The notes below the pieces were generated by a model. That model was not told the origin of the DNA, searched no databases, and saw only the letters and a list, made by a program, of their open reading frames with translations. From the NCBI GenBank assembly GCA_029210585.1, contig JARGFP010000018.1, forward strand, positions 34,199 to 98,198: DNA of 64,000 bases, given 5' to 3'. The translations under genes were made by a program, and so were the position numbers. The stretch comes from Bacteroidales bacterium (GTDB lineage: Bacteria; Bacteroidota; Bacteroidia; Bacteroidales; GCA-2748055). Positions 48,684 to 57,490 of the stretch are shown here, one piece after another. The stretch's first letter is position 1. Each line of letters opens with the position of its first letter.

Positions 48684-49245
48684 TGGGCTGTTGATCTTAC
48701 TGGTTACCTTCGCTTACTGCGACAGGAGTTATACTCCGAAACCGGCAGGTTACCTGAAGGTGCATTACCCGGAAAAGGAATACGTCCTGTTTGACGATGC
48801 CGGTCCCTACTCATTTGAGTACCCGGTATATGCAGAGGTCCGGCCCCATATTTCACGCACCTCTGAACCCTGGTGGTACGATGTCAGGTTCCCGGAATAC
48901 GACGGAACCCTCCACCTGAGCTTCAGGGATCCGGAAGGTGACCCGTCGGCGCTGATTGAAGATACCCGGACCCTGGTGTACAAGCATGCCTCCAGGTCGG
49001 ATGGGATCAACGAGATTCCTTTTGTAGATACAGCCCGTGACAAATACGGGATATTGTATGAGCTGCGTGGTGATGTCGCATCGGCGGTTCAGTTCTTCCT
49101 CACCGACAGTACAAGGCATTTCCTGAGGGGTGCACTCTATTTCAATACCGCACCCAACCGCGATTCGCTGAATCCGGTCATCAATTTCGTTCAGGAAGAT
49201 ATCGTGCACCTGGTGGAATCGGTGCAGTGGAAAAATAATGATTAA
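48661..49245 (+). CDS. gldD: Gliding motility lipoprotein GldD
   Basis: A 194-residue lipoprotein: signal peptide LLILLVTFAYC with the lipidated Cys about residue 20, then the GldD signature YTPKPAGYLKVHYPEKEY. It is needed for gliding motility in Flavobacterium, but occurs widely in Bacteroidota that do not glide. Start codons are possible at 48661, 48673 and 48676; all overlap gldE, which ends at 48683. Confidence 0.9.
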   Translation: MRRKMMRNGLLILLVTFAYCDRSYTPKPAGYLKVHYPEKEYVLFDDAGPYSFEYPVYAEVRPHISRTSEPWWYDVRFPEYDGTLHLSFRDPEGDPSALIEDTRTLVYKHASRSDGINEIPFVDTARDKYGILYELRGDVASAVQFFLTDSTRHFLRGALYFNTAPNRDSLNPVINFVQEDIVHLVESVQWKNND

Positions 49246-49277
49246 ATTTGCGCACGTTTTTCTAAATAACAGTTTCT

Positions 49278-49910
49278 GTGGGAATTTTTTTAAAAACAGA
49301 AATACAACCCGAGTGCCTGCTGGGTGTCTGGGAAATCACCGAGGAATACGATGAAATTCGTTCCATGGTGTATCTCGACAGGGCGGAGAAGGCCAGGCTG
49401 GCAAGTTTCCGCAGTCTGAGCAGGAAGCTTGAATGGCTGAGTGTCAGGGCCCTGATCAAAAGCATGAAGGGACAGCAGGCAAAGATCACCTACAACGAGG
49501 AAAACAAACCTTTCCTGGGTGGCGGCGGGAATATCAGCATCTCCCACTCGAGAAACCTGACAGCCATCCTTGTGAGTCCGGATAAACGCGTGGGAATCGA
49601 CCTGGAATACATGTCGGGCAAGATCAGCAAGCTGGGACACAAATTTATGAACGAGCGCGAGCGGCTGACGGAAAATTCTGCAGTGCAAAAATTCCATTTG
49701 TACCTGCATTGGTGCGCCAAAGAGGCGCTGTATAAAATATGTGACAAACAGGATGTGAACTTCAGGGAAGGCATCACGATCCTCCCGTTTGAGCCCGAAG
49801 ACAATGGTTTCATACGGGGGCACGTTGTGAACAGTGCCGGCGAAGAGCTGTTCGACCTGGAGTATCTGCATCACGAAAATTATGCCCTGGTATGGAGCTG
49901 TAAGAAATGA
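49278..49910 (+). CDS. 4'-phosphopantetheinyl transferase superfamily protein
   Basis: A 210-residue enzyme that attaches the phosphopantetheine arm of coenzyme A to carrier proteins. The two family motifs are VGIDLEYM (~96-103) and WCAKEALYKI (~145-154), with the NISISHSRN element before them. The start is GTG at 49278; the first ATG is 29 codons later and would remove conserved sequence. It overlaps the GGGP synthase gene by 4 bp (ATGA), a coupling I recall from other Bacteroidota. The target carrier protein is unknown. Confidence 0.9.
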   Translation: MGIFLKTEIQPECLLGVWEITEEYDEIRSMVYLDRAEKARLASFRSLSRKLEWLSVRALIKSMKGQQAKITYNEENKPFLGGGGNISISHSRNLTAILVSPDKRVGIDLEYMSGKISKLGHKFMNERERLTENSAVQKFHLYLHWCAKEALYKICDKQDVNFREGITILPFEPEDNGFIRGHVVNSAGEELFDLEYLHHENYALVWSCKK

Positions 49911-50638
49911 GCAGGTTTTACGAATCATTATCGCAACGCAAGGGATTCGCGGTGCTGGTGGATCCCGACAAGCAGGATGCACAGCAGCTCGGTCAGCTGG
50001 CGGCGTCCTTTGAAGGTGCCGCGCCCGATGTCCTCCTGGTGGGTGGCAGCCTGGTCTTCTGCCCGGTAGGCGACACCATCGCTTTGCTTAAAGAATGCAC
50101 GGATATCCCGGTATACCTCTTTCCCGGCGATGCCACGCAGCTATCGGACCGGGCCGACGGAATCTTTTTTCTTTCGCTCATCTCGGGAAGAAACCCTGAA
50201 TTTCTTATCGGCAACCATGTGGTTGCGGCACCCCACCTGCGGAGGTCGGGCATCGATGTGATTCCCACCGGCTACATGCTGATCGAAAACGGGCATTCCA
50301 CTTCGGTGGAATATATCAGCAACACCCGTCCCATTCCCTTCGGGAAGACCGACCTGGCAGTGGCTACGGCCATGGCCGGGGAACTGCTCGGACTGAAGAT
50401 GATTTACCTTGAAGCCGGCAGCGGCGCAGCCAAAACAGTGGGCATCGATATGATCGCCGCCATCCGCAAGGCTGTTTCAGTGCCCCTGGTGGTGGGAGGC
50501 GGCATACGTTCCGTTCAGGATGCAGAAAATGTATACAATGCAGGGGCAGACCTGGTCGTTATCGGCAACCGCCTCGAGGAATTTCCCGGACAGATCAGGG
50601 AATTTGCCGCACTGCGCGACCGGCTGAACGGGGCCTGA
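49907..50638 (+). CDS. Geranylgeranylglyceryl phosphate synthase family protein (PcrB/GGGPS)
   Basis: A 243-residue TIM-barrel prenyltransferase that attaches a polyprenyl chain to sn-glycerol-1-phosphate by an ether bond, chemistry typical of archaeal lipids. Recognisable parts are FAVLVDPDK at the first strand, YLFPGDATQLS, GYMLIENGHSTSVEYIS, YLEAGSGA and PLVVGGGIRSVQDAENVYNAGAD-like phosphate-binding strands. Bacteroidota members belong to group I GGGPS. No other ether-lipid genes are found nearby; the physiological product is unknown. Confidence 0.9.
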   Translation: MSRFYESLSQRKGFAVLVDPDKQDAQQLGQLAASFEGAAPDVLLVGGSLVFCPVGDTIALLKECTDIPVYLFPGDATQLSDRADGIFFLSLISGRNPEFLIGNHVVAAPHLRRSGIDVIPTGYMLIENGHSTSVEYISNTRPIPFGKTDLAVATAMAGELLGLKMIYLEAGSGAAKTVGIDMIAAIRKAVSVPLVVGGGIRSVQDAENVYNAGADLVVIGNRLEEFPGQIREFAALRDRLNGA

Positions 50639-50796
50639 AAATATCGACGGGTTGCTACTGCCTTATCACTGACAGGTCGGTTCGCAGGTAGTGTTATGCG
50701 GCTGGCCCGACAGGGGGTGCAAGATCACCAGGTTACTTCCGGAGTATTCCGGACAAGTGGATTGCTGCCAGCGTTGTGCGACCGGCTGAACGGGGC
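50616..50796. repeat. 19-bp direct repeat flanking the GGGPS stop and the next gene end
   Basis: GCGACCGGCTGAACGGGGC occurs at 50616-50634, encoding the last residues of the GGGP synthase, and at 50778-50796. The second copy lies just before the convergent gene's stop. It indicates a local duplication or the relic of an insertion of about 143 bp. Confidence 0.7.
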
Positions 50797-50799
50797 AGC

Positions 50800-52440
50800 C
50801 TACCTGATTATTCCCGTGATCACTTTTCCGCTTGCGTTTTCGGGTACCGATATTTTCAGGAAATAGGCGATGGTAGGCACGATATCCAGCGGGGAAACCC
50901 GGTCGGGGAGGGTGACCCGGTTGACTTTCCAGCCATAAAAAATCAGGGGCACATGCGCATCGTAATGAAAATTCGACAGCGATTCGCGGTATTCGCTCCC
51001 TTTCTCCACCCACCCGGGGGTGAGGTAGATGATCACATCCCCGCTCCGTTTCTGGTTGTAGCTGTTCTGGATGCGGTTGAAAATGCCTTCAGTGAAATTA
51101 TTCCGTTGCAGGATATGTGCCGGCAATGCATTGGAAACCCCCGAAAACTGGATCATGAAGCTGGCCACGCGGTCCTGCACCTCCTCGAGAGAGAGCCTCG
51201 AATCCTCGATCAGCTGGCGGTTCAGGTAGATTTGGTTCGCATAATACAGGCTCACCCAGTTGCCCTGTCCGTATACCGCGTTGAGGTATGATTTCAGCAG
51301 GGAAATGTTGCTGTGGTAGTTGAAATAGCCCGAAGGGACACGGTGTTCTTCCAGCAGCCGCGGATCATCTGCTATGGCATGGTCGGCGGTGAGGTAGACC
51401 AGCGTATTCTCCAGTCCCACCTGCTCATCGAGGAAAGTCAGCAGGTGTGCAATGTCCTGGTCGAGACGGAGGTAGAGGTCCTCCACTTCGACCGACCAGG
51501 TGGTGAAATGTTCGGCAAGGTATTTCCCGGCGTTGAAGCTGATGTTGATCCAGTCGGTCGCATCCCGCTGTCCCAGTTCCTCGCTGACGATGGCGTTGAT
51601 TGCAAAATCCTTGGTGTAGGTGTTCCCGAACGGGGCCACGAGCAGTGCCGAATAGTCGCCCTTGCGGAATCCCTCCCGGGTAATTTTCCTCAGGTCGTAC
51701 GGGAAGGTATTCTGGCCGTTGAATCCCTCTTCGTAGATGTTGTTGTCGAGCATGCTGGCGGTGTATTCGCTGATGGGCCGCAATGTAGCCCATTCTTTTT
51801 CCCGGTAGATGTCCTTGTAGTTTTTATCGTTGAATGCCTCCACCCAGGCCGGCAATGAATCGGCATAATACGTACTGGTGGTCCAGGTGCCGTGCTCCGG
51901 ATCGTACCAGTAGGCAGCATTGGCGGTGTGGCCCGACAGCAGCACAGAAGCCTTCGGATCCATGGATACGCCGATCACCTTTGACTTGAACTGGGAAACG
52001 ATCCGCAGCTCATCGGTGAGGGTCCGGGACATCATGGCGGTCGGGGAAGTGTGCCCGTTTCTGTCCGAGCTGACAATGGCGCGCACCGAAGGATCATCGA
52101 CACAGTAACGGATGGCCTGCTCCTTTCGCTCGTACCAGTAATCGGCCACGATCCCGTGGGCATCCGAACGGGCGCCTGTGGAAATAGAGGCATATCCCAC
52201 GGCCGATTCCGTGATCAGCTGGTCGTAGCTCGCGTTCCTGCAGTGGGCACCCATTCCTGCCATGCGCCGGAACCCGTCTTCGCTGAATTGATCCCAGTAC
52301 GAGGACAAATAATCGTACCGCATGCCCGAGATGGTGATCCCGACAACCAGTTTGGGTTTTCCCGAAGGAATCTTCTGTGCCTGTACGTGAATAACTGTTG
52401 TGAATATGACCAGGGTGGTTAATATCGTCTTCATCCTCAT
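50800..52440 (-). CDS. Alkaline-phosphatase-fold protein, active site largely lost
   Basis: A 546-residue secreted protein (signal peptide TILTTLVIFTTVIHVQAQ; the start at 52440 is used, longer in-frame starts would precede the signal). It aligns with PafA-type phosphatases of Bacteroidota (GMRYDYLSSYWDQF, YASISTG...AHGI, LYLRLDQDIAHLL, LTADHA, YDAHVPLIFYG). Key residues have changed: the first metal Asp is Ser38, the nucleophile Thr is Ser79 (TESAVGY), the following His is Tyr83, and the SSTDYxGH metal site is NAGKYLAEH (Lys306, Glu310). Asp353-His354 and the late His remain. It is probably not a normal zinc phosphatase; it could be a binding protein or use different chemistry. Confidence 0.85.
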   Translation of the reverse strand: MRMKTILTTLVIFTTVIHVQAQKIPSGKPKLVVGITISGMRYDYLSSYWDQFSEDGFRRMAGMGAHCRNASYDQLITESAVGYASISTGARSDAHGIVADYWYERKEQAIRYCVDDPSVRAIVSSDRNGHTSPTAMMSRTLTDELRIVSQFKSKVIGVSMDPKASVLLSGHTANAAYWYDPEHGTWTTSTYYADSLPAWVEAFNDKNYKDIYREKEWATLRPISEYTASMLDNNIYEEGFNGQNTFPYDLRKITREGFRKGDYSALLVAPFGNTYTKDFAINAIVSEELGQRDATDWINISFNAGKYLAEHFTTWSVEVEDLYLRLDQDIAHLLTFLDEQVGLENTLVYLTADHAIADDPRLLEEHRVPSGYFNYHSNISLLKSYLNAVYGQGNWVSLYYANQIYLNRQLIEDSRLSLEEVQDRVASFMIQFSGVSNALPAHILQRNNFTEGIFNRIQNSYNQKRSGDVIIYLTPGWVEKGSEYRESLSNFHYDAHVPLIFYGWKVNRVTLPDRVSPLDIVPTIAYFLKISVPENASGKVITGIIR

Positions 52441-52651
52441 ATGCCCGTTCTTATTATTTGCAGCTCCGTTTTTCAATGCAATGCGCCCCACAGCCATAAC
52501 GGTTAAAATATTTTTATTATTGGCCATTGGTGGCGGATGCCGGCAAAGTAACAAAATTTAATCGTTTCCTCTTTTGATCTGAATCAATAAATATTTGTAC
52601 CTTCCCTATTCAAAATTGGTTCAGTTTAATTCTAATTCATTTTTAACGCAT

Positions 52652-52867
52652 ATGACACTTTTAGGTATGCCCGGTTTCGGGCTTTTTGGTATCCTGGTCC
52701 TCGTAATTTTGTTCCTGCTCATTCCGCTGATCGCCCTGGTGGATGTCCTGATGAATGAATTCACCGGATCCAACAAGATCATCTGGGTGGTATTGATCCT
52801 CTTCTTACCTTTCCTGGGCGCTATTTTGTACTTTTTGGTAGGAACCAAACAGAAGATCAGGCGGTAG
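52652..52867 (+). CDS. Small membrane protein with PLD nuclease N-terminal (PLDc_N) domain
   Basis: A 71-residue protein from the ATG at 52652: two transmembrane helices (FGILVLVILFLLIPLIALVDVL and IWVVLILFLPFLGAILYFLVG-like) and a basic end KQKIRR. The pattern is that of stand-alone PLDc_N proteins, formerly named for a part of cardiolipin synthase. Its role is unknown; membrane association is clear. Confidence 0.8.
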   Translation: MTLLGMPGFGLFGILVLVILFLLIPLIALVDVLMNEFTGSNKIIWVVLILFLPFLGAILYFLVGTKQKIRR

Positions 52868-53011
52868 CATTTGTGGGGCTGGCGCTGGCTGGTTGCTGCG
52901 GGGCTGAATAGCGGACCTCTAGGGATCACCTGGCGATGCGCACTGCTCCGCACCTGGATATTGCCGGGCTTGTTGCAGTCGGGCTGAATAGCCTACCGGC
53001 AACCAAAGAAA

Positions 53012-54877
53012 TTACCTCACGATGATTTTTATCCCCGGACCGGGAGCTCCTGCCCGATGCAGCAGGTACACACCGCTTTGCAATACAGACACATCCATGG
53101 TGAAACTGCTGGTACCTGCCTCCGTCGCTGTTTGGAGCACGGTTCTTCCCGAAAGGTCATAGAGGATGACCACGGTGCCGGCAGAAAATGTTCCCGGTGT
53201 TTTTACCCGGAGCTGGTCGTGGGCAGGATTCGGAAAGACCTCAAGCAACGTGGTTGGGTCCCCCTTCTGGTCGTTTTTCCGGTCACCCGGCAGGTTGCCT
53301 GCCCGGTCACTGGTTCCCAGGCTGTCGAGTTGCACTGAAATTTCTGTTTTCTGATAATTAAATACTTCGATACCGAAAAGGGTTGCCGGCACGAAGCCCT
53401 CTGAACTGACCAGCAGGTCATACACCCCTTCCTCCAGGTACCTGTAAAAATTTCCGGAAACAGGATCACTCTTCACCCATGAGCTGTCATTGTCATGCTC
53501 CTGCACCCATATGCTTGCCTGGAGCGGATTTCCGTACAGGTCTGTCACATTCCCGTGGATGCCATACCTTGACTGGGTAACCAGGTTGACCATCGGCCAC
53601 TTGTTGTAGTTCCAGTGGTCCTCCAGGTATTCAGATTCGAGTTGTTTGATATAGCTGAGTTCCAGCGTCACTTCCCTTCCATGGAGGTAATAATTGACAT
53701 AATCCTGACGGCCGCCGTAAATGATGTACCAGTCGGCACCGTTGGTGATCCCGGAAGGGTAGAGGTTGAGGTACCCGGAATTCACCGTCCTTGCTTCGTC
53801 GGCATATTCCCGGGAGATCAGCACGTACCAGGCATCATCGGGGTGCCTGGCATATTTGTGGTCCCACGGGTAGTTCACCACCTCGGCGCCCGAGTGGATG
53901 TTGGCCGACAGGTTGGGACGGATCTGTTTCATGAATGCCATCATTGCCTGCGTTTCCGGCTGGCGGCCACCGGGGTCATCTGCCTCGCCGGATTTCGGGT
54001 CGGGGAAATTGCGGTTGAGGTTCACCCCGTTGGCATTGCCCCGGATGGACGCCTGCACCGTGCTGTTGTTGTCGGGGTAATAGGCGCCGTCGGGATTGGA
54101 AAGCGGGTTGATCCAGAGTTCCACATCGTTGATGATCCGGTCCACCTCTGTGTCGGAACCATAGTTCGACAGCAGGAAATCTGCAAACCGCAGGCACAGC
54201 ACATAGCCCACCAGTTCATCGCCGTGCATGGTGGAAGTATAGAAGAAAGCGGGCTCATCCTCATGCTGCTCCACGTTGTCGGAAATCTTCAGGGCCAGCA
54301 GCAGCCGTCCTTGCACGCTCGTTCCGAAGGTATCGATCCTGCAGATGGAGGGGTAAGTGGCTGCAAAATGGTGCATCATGCTGTCGTACTGCTCGTAGGT
54401 GGGATATTTCTGAAAAGTCATGGCCTCGGCCATGCTGGCGGCCATGTCGGTGTTGTCGAGCAGCGGTAACACCTTCAGGACCCTGAGCCCGGGATACCGG
54501 GTCATGTAGCGCTCCAGTTCGGCCGGATCAATGGCAATGTCGGCGCTGTCATTACGGATGCTCTCGCGGAAAAGCTCCCTGTCCCCGCCAAATAGCTCAG
54601 CCAGGCTGGATAGTTCGTCATGCCTGTTCTGATCTGAAGGGTCGGTGGACTTCACCTGCCCGGATATCGCAGGGGTCTGATCTGACGGGTCGGTGGACTT
54701 CGCCTGCCCGGATATCGCAGGGGTCTGATCTGACGGGTCGGTATTCAGCGCATGGACGGGAATCCTGACCAGGGTTTGGGATGTGTCAGCATCCGTGTGA
54801 CGCTCCTGCTGTCCATGCACGAGCTGTGTTGACAGCAGCACTGCAACTAAAGATGCTATGACCCGGAAACTATGCAT
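53012..54877 (-). CDS. Secreted M14 zinc carboxypeptidase with T9SS sorting domain
   Basis: A 621-residue exported peptidase (signal peptide ending VHGQ, about residue 23; start at 54877). After a 48-bp-repeat-encoded Ser/Thr/Asp/Gln-rich segment (~46-85) comes the M14 domain with zinc ligands His218 and Glu221 (STMHGDE), the NGVNLNRNFP specificity loop, His328 (ANIHSGAEVVNYPW) and catalytic Glu406 (GREVTLELSY). A carboxypeptidase-regulatory-like beta domain follows (YGIHGNVTDLYGNPLQ), then a type A T9SS C-terminal sorting domain (LEVFPNPAHDQLRV...LYDLSGRTV...GVYLL). So it should cross the outer membrane by T9SS, consistent with gldD/gldE in this window. Confidence 0.93.
   Translation of the reverse strand: MHSFRVIASLVAVLLSTQLVHGQQERHTDADTSQTLVRIPVHALNTDPSDQTPAISGQAKSTDPSDQTPAISGQVKSTDPSDQNRHDELSSLAELFGGDRELFRESIRNDSADIAIDPAELERYMTRYPGLRVLKVLPLLDNTDMAASMAEAMTFQKYPTYEQYDSMMHHFAATYPSICRIDTFGTSVQGRLLLALKISDNVEQHEDEPAFFYTSTMHGDELVGYVLCLRFADFLLSNYGSDTEVDRIINDVELWINPLSNPDGAYYPDNNSTVQASIRGNANGVNLNRNFPDPKSGEADDPGGRQPETQAMMAFMKQIRPNLSANIHSGAEVVNYPWDHKYARHPDDAWYVLISREYADEARTVNSGYLNLYPSGITNGADWYIIYGGRQDYVNYYLHGREVTLELSYIKQLESEYLEDHWNYNKWPMVNLVTQSRYGIHGNVTDLYGNPLQASIWVQEHDNDSSWVKSDPVSGNFYRYLEEGVYDLLVSSEGFVPATLFGIEVFNYQKTEISVQLDSLGTSDRAGNLPGDRKNDQKGDPTTLLEVFPNPAHDQLRVKTPGTFSAGTVVILYDLSGRTVLQTATEAGTSSFTMDVSVLQSGVYLLHRAGAPGPGIKIIVR
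54631..54742. repeat. 48-bp tandem repeat inside the M14 peptidase gene
   Basis: Two full 48-bp units (54631-54678, 54679-54726) and the first 16 bp of a third encode DPSDQTPAISGQAKST-like 16-residue repeats between signal peptide and catalytic domain. Confidence 0.85.
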
Positions 54878-54995
54878 TGTGTATATCTTCTTTTGCCTCT
54901 GCACCGCTTAAATATCCTGCCTGGATGATGGCAGTGAACCCCTTAATTTTATCACTCCTCTGCTTCCAGTGGATAGCTGCTTCAGCAGACCCCGG

Positions 54996-56228
54996 CTACA
55001 CATTGAACCTGATGTGCAGGATATCGCCGTCGCCCACCACGTAATTTTTTCCTTCCACCGCGAGTTTGCCCGCCACCTTGCAGGCCTGTTCGCTGCCCAG
55101 CTCGATGAAATCGTTGTATTTCATGACCTCGGCGCGGATAAATCCCCGTTCCAGGTCGCTGTGGATCACGCCGGCGGCCTGTGGTGCGGTCATTCCCTTC
55201 CTGATGGTCCAGGCCCTGTTTTCCTTTGGCCCGACGGTGAAGAACGACATGAGGTTCAGCATGGAGTAGGCCGACCGTATCAGCTTGTTTACACCGGGCT
55301 CGGTAAGACCTGCATCTGCAAGAAACTCCGCACGGTCTTCGGGGTCGAGTTCTGCAATCTCCTCCTCCAGCCTGCCGGCCAGCACCAGCAATTCCGGACC
55401 GGTGTCTGCGGTTGAAGGATCACCTGAAGTCCCTGCTTTTCCCGTAGTTCCTTTTCCCGTGGTTGCACTTCCAGAGGTTGCACTTCCGGAGGTTGCACTT
55501 CCGGCACCGGCACCATTCCCTGCTGCGGCTCCTTCTGCTTCAGACTGCAGAAAGGACTTCACCTCATCCACATACTTATTGCCCGTGGTTGCACTGGCAT
55601 CGTCCACGTTGCATACGTACATCACCGGCTTGGCCGTCAGAAGGAACAGGTCGTCGATATATTTCCGGTCCGTTTCGCTGACCGGGGCGGTGGAGGCATT
55701 CTGAAAGTTTTCCAGGTGGTCCTTGTACACCTGAAGTACCTCGATGCCTTTTTTTGCATCCTTGTCGCCCACTTTTGCAAGTTTCTCCAGGCGGGTAATT
55801 TTCTTCTCCACCGACTCGAGGTCCTTCACCTGCAACTCGAGGTTGATGGTTTCAATGTCACGTACCGGGTTCACCGATCCTTCAATATGCGGCAGGTTCT
55901 CATCGTCGAAGCAACGCAGCACGTGGATCAGTGCATCGGTGTTCCGGATGTCCGACAGGAACTGGTTCCCGACCCCTTCGCCCTTGTTGGCTCCCTTGGC
56001 CAGTCCGGGAATATCCACGATCTCCACGGTGGCGGGGATGATCTTTTCCGTTGGCTGAAAATTTTCCAGGTTGTAGAGTCGCGGGTCGGGCACATCCACG
56101 ATGCCGATGTTCGACTTGTTGGAGGTAAAAGCAAAACTGGTGGTCTCCACCTTGGTGTTCGACATGCAATTGAACAGGGTGGATTTACCTACGTTGGCGA
56201 TGCCGATGATTCCGCATTTCAGGGACAT
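54996..56228 (-). CDS. ychF: YchF/Ola1-family ATPase with an inserted repeat segment
   Basis: YchF is a ribosome-associated P-loop ATPase (not GTPase) of the Obg-HflX class, linked to stress response. The P-loop GIANVGKSTLFN (residues 9-20) and DIPGLAKGANKGEGVGN (switch II) are intact, and the C-terminal TGS-like domain ends YVVGDGDILHIRFNV. The protein has 410 residues against about 365 in the family: a ~48-residue Gly/Ala/Ser/Thr-rich insert (230-278) with SATSG repeats lies in the helical region before ELLVLAGRLEEEI. Tolerated insertion is likely, as flanking motifs are preserved. Confidence 0.93.
   Translation of the reverse strand: MSLKCGIIGIANVGKSTLFNCMSNTKVETTSFAFTSNKSNIGIVDVPDPRLYNLENFQPTEKIIPATVEIVDIPGLAKGANKGEGVGNQFLSDIRNTDALIHVLRCFDDENLPHIEGSVNPVRDIETINLELQVKDLESVEKKITRLEKLAKVGDKDAKKGIEVLQVYKDHLENFQNASTAPVSETDRKYIDDLFLLTAKPVMYVCNVDDASATTGNKYVDEVKSFLQSEAEGAAAGNGAGAGSATSGSATSGSATTGKGTTGKAGTSGDPSTADTGPELLVLAGRLEEEIAELDPEDRAEFLADAGLTEPGVNKLIRSAYSMLNLMSFFTVGPKENRAWTIRKGMTAPQAAGVIHSDLERGFIRAEVMKYNDFIELGSEQACKVAGKLAVEGKNYVVGDGDILHIRFNV
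55455..55504. repeat. 15-bp tandem repeat inside ychF
   Basis: About three 15-bp units (GTTGCACTTCCGGAG on the plus strand) encode the SATSG repeats of the YchF insert. The frame is preserved. Confidence 0.7.
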
Positions 56229-56430
56229 ATTCTGTTGTTTTTTATTTTTTTGGTTTCAGCGCTACAAAGGTAACGCTTTTCTGAAAGTATCCGCGGCACT
56301 GCGCATGGGTTGTGAAGTTGTTCGTGTACGCACACGGAAAAACATCAAACAATTCGCTATTTAGATTGTTTACAAATAACAAAGCGACGATTAATAAATA
56401 GATTTATGAACCATAAAAAACAAGTAAAAC

Positions 56431-57033
56431 ATGTCATTTAAATTACCGGATCTTACGTATGATTATAACGCGCTGGAACCACATATCGATGCGCGTACAA
56501 TGGAAATTCACCATACCAAACACCATGGTGCCTACACTTCAAAACTCAATGATGCTGTTTCAGGAACCGACCTGGAAGGCAAGACCATTGAAGAAATTCT
56601 GGCCGGCATTTCCGGTCATTCCCCGGCGGTGCGCAACAACGGCGGAGGTTTCTACAACCACAACCTGTTCTGGGAAGTAATGGGTCCCGACGGAGGCGGA
56701 AAACCTTCCGGTGACCTGGCTGATGCGATCGAAAAGGACTTTGGTTCCTTTGATGCATTCAAAGAGGAATTCAATAACGCAGCCGCAACAAGGTTTGGTT
56801 CAGGATGGGCCTGGCTGGTGAAGCAGGACGGCGGCAAACTCGTTGTGACCTCCAGTCCCAACCAGGACAATCCCCTGATGGATATTGCAGAAGTGAAGGG
56901 CACCCCGATTCTCGGTCTGGATGTATGGGAACACGCCTATTACCTGCACTACCAGAACCGCAGGCCTGAATATATCAGCGCCTTCTGGAACGTGGTGAAG
57001 TGGGAAGAGGTAGCCAGGCGTTTCGCAGGGTAA
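56431..57033 (+). CDS. Superoxide dismutase (Mn/Fe family)
   Basis: A 200-residue cytosolic superoxide dismutase. The metal ligands are His27 ([12 protein letters not shown]), His77 (FYNHNLFW), Asp164 and His168 (LDVWEHAYY). The outer-sphere glutamine appears in the NQDNPL motif (residue ~144), the position used in manganese enzymes, and the first position is Gly, so manganese or cambialistic use is more likely than strict iron. A double hairpin, the second a strong terminator, follows the gene. Confidence 0.96.
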   Translation: MSFKLPDLTYDYNALEPHIDARTMEIHHTKHHGAYTSKLNDAVSGTDLEGKTIEEILAGISGHSPAVRNNGGGFYNHNLFWEVMGPDGGGKPSGDLADAIEKDFGSFDAFKEEFNNAAATRFGSGWAWLVKQDGGKLVVTSSPNQDNPLMDIAEVKGTPILGLDVWEHAYYLHYQNRRPEYISAFWNVVKWEEVARRFAG

Positions 57034-57081
57034 ACCTTCCAGGGTCCAGACAATAAATCTGACTGGTAATCAGAAAGAGAC

Positions 57082-57116
57082 TCCCTCCCGGAACCATTCA
57101 GTGTGCCGGGGAGGGA
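57082..57116 (+). other. GC-rich hairpin after sod
   Basis: TCCCTCCCGG (57082-57091) pairs with CCGGGGAGGGA (57106-57116) with one bulge. It is not followed by a T-run, so it more likely protects the mRNA 3' end than terminates. Confidence 0.6.
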
Positions 57117-57128
57117 TCAATAGACCTA

Positions 57129-57170
57129 AAATGCCGGGATCTTGTGGTAGCACAGGACCCGGCATTTTTG
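57129..57170 (+). terminator. Intrinsic terminator of sod
   Basis: AAATGCCGGG pairs with CCCGGCATTT, and the stem continues inward (TCTTGTG with CACAGGA, one wobble), followed by T-rich sequence. It lies about 95 bp after the stop codon. Confidence 0.9.
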
Positions 57171-57343
57171 CAGATGCCCTGGCACCGCTGATTGTTACGA
57201 CCGCGACAGCTGTGTTCGAATCCGTTTTGTCAGTCTTTTAATTTACCCAGTGTCTTTTTTATAGATTGCCTGCTTTCTGTTGAGATACCGCTCAATGCCT
57301 GCCAGCAATGCCATTTTATGATATGCAAATTCGATGTTGGCAA

Positions 57344-57490
57344 TTATGTTTTAAACAACCTTTCAATATCATCAGGATTTTCTTTTTCTTCCAGGACCTT
57401 GTCAAAATCACCCAGGCGTCCCAGGAGATGTGACAGTTTCAGGAGTGAATCCAGTGATATTTTGTTGCCCCTGGTGACTCCGCCACCATC
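57344..57490 (-). pseudogene. Remnant of a HipB-like XRE-family regulator
   Basis: The minus-strand frame ending at TAA (57344-57346) encodes GGGVTRGNKISLDSLLKLSH, then LLGRLGDFDKVLEEKENPDDIERLFKT. This resembles the last helices of XRE/HipB antitoxins (SLxSLLxLxxxLGxL...). No start codon or helix-turn-helix half is found upstream and no hipA follows, so it is a fragment. The similarity is from pattern recognition only. Confidence 0.4.

Noticed and set aside
53615..54469. Plus-strand frame of 284 codons opposite the M14 peptidase
   Set aside because: Valine/histidine/glycine-rich shadow of a gene with intact catalytic motifs.
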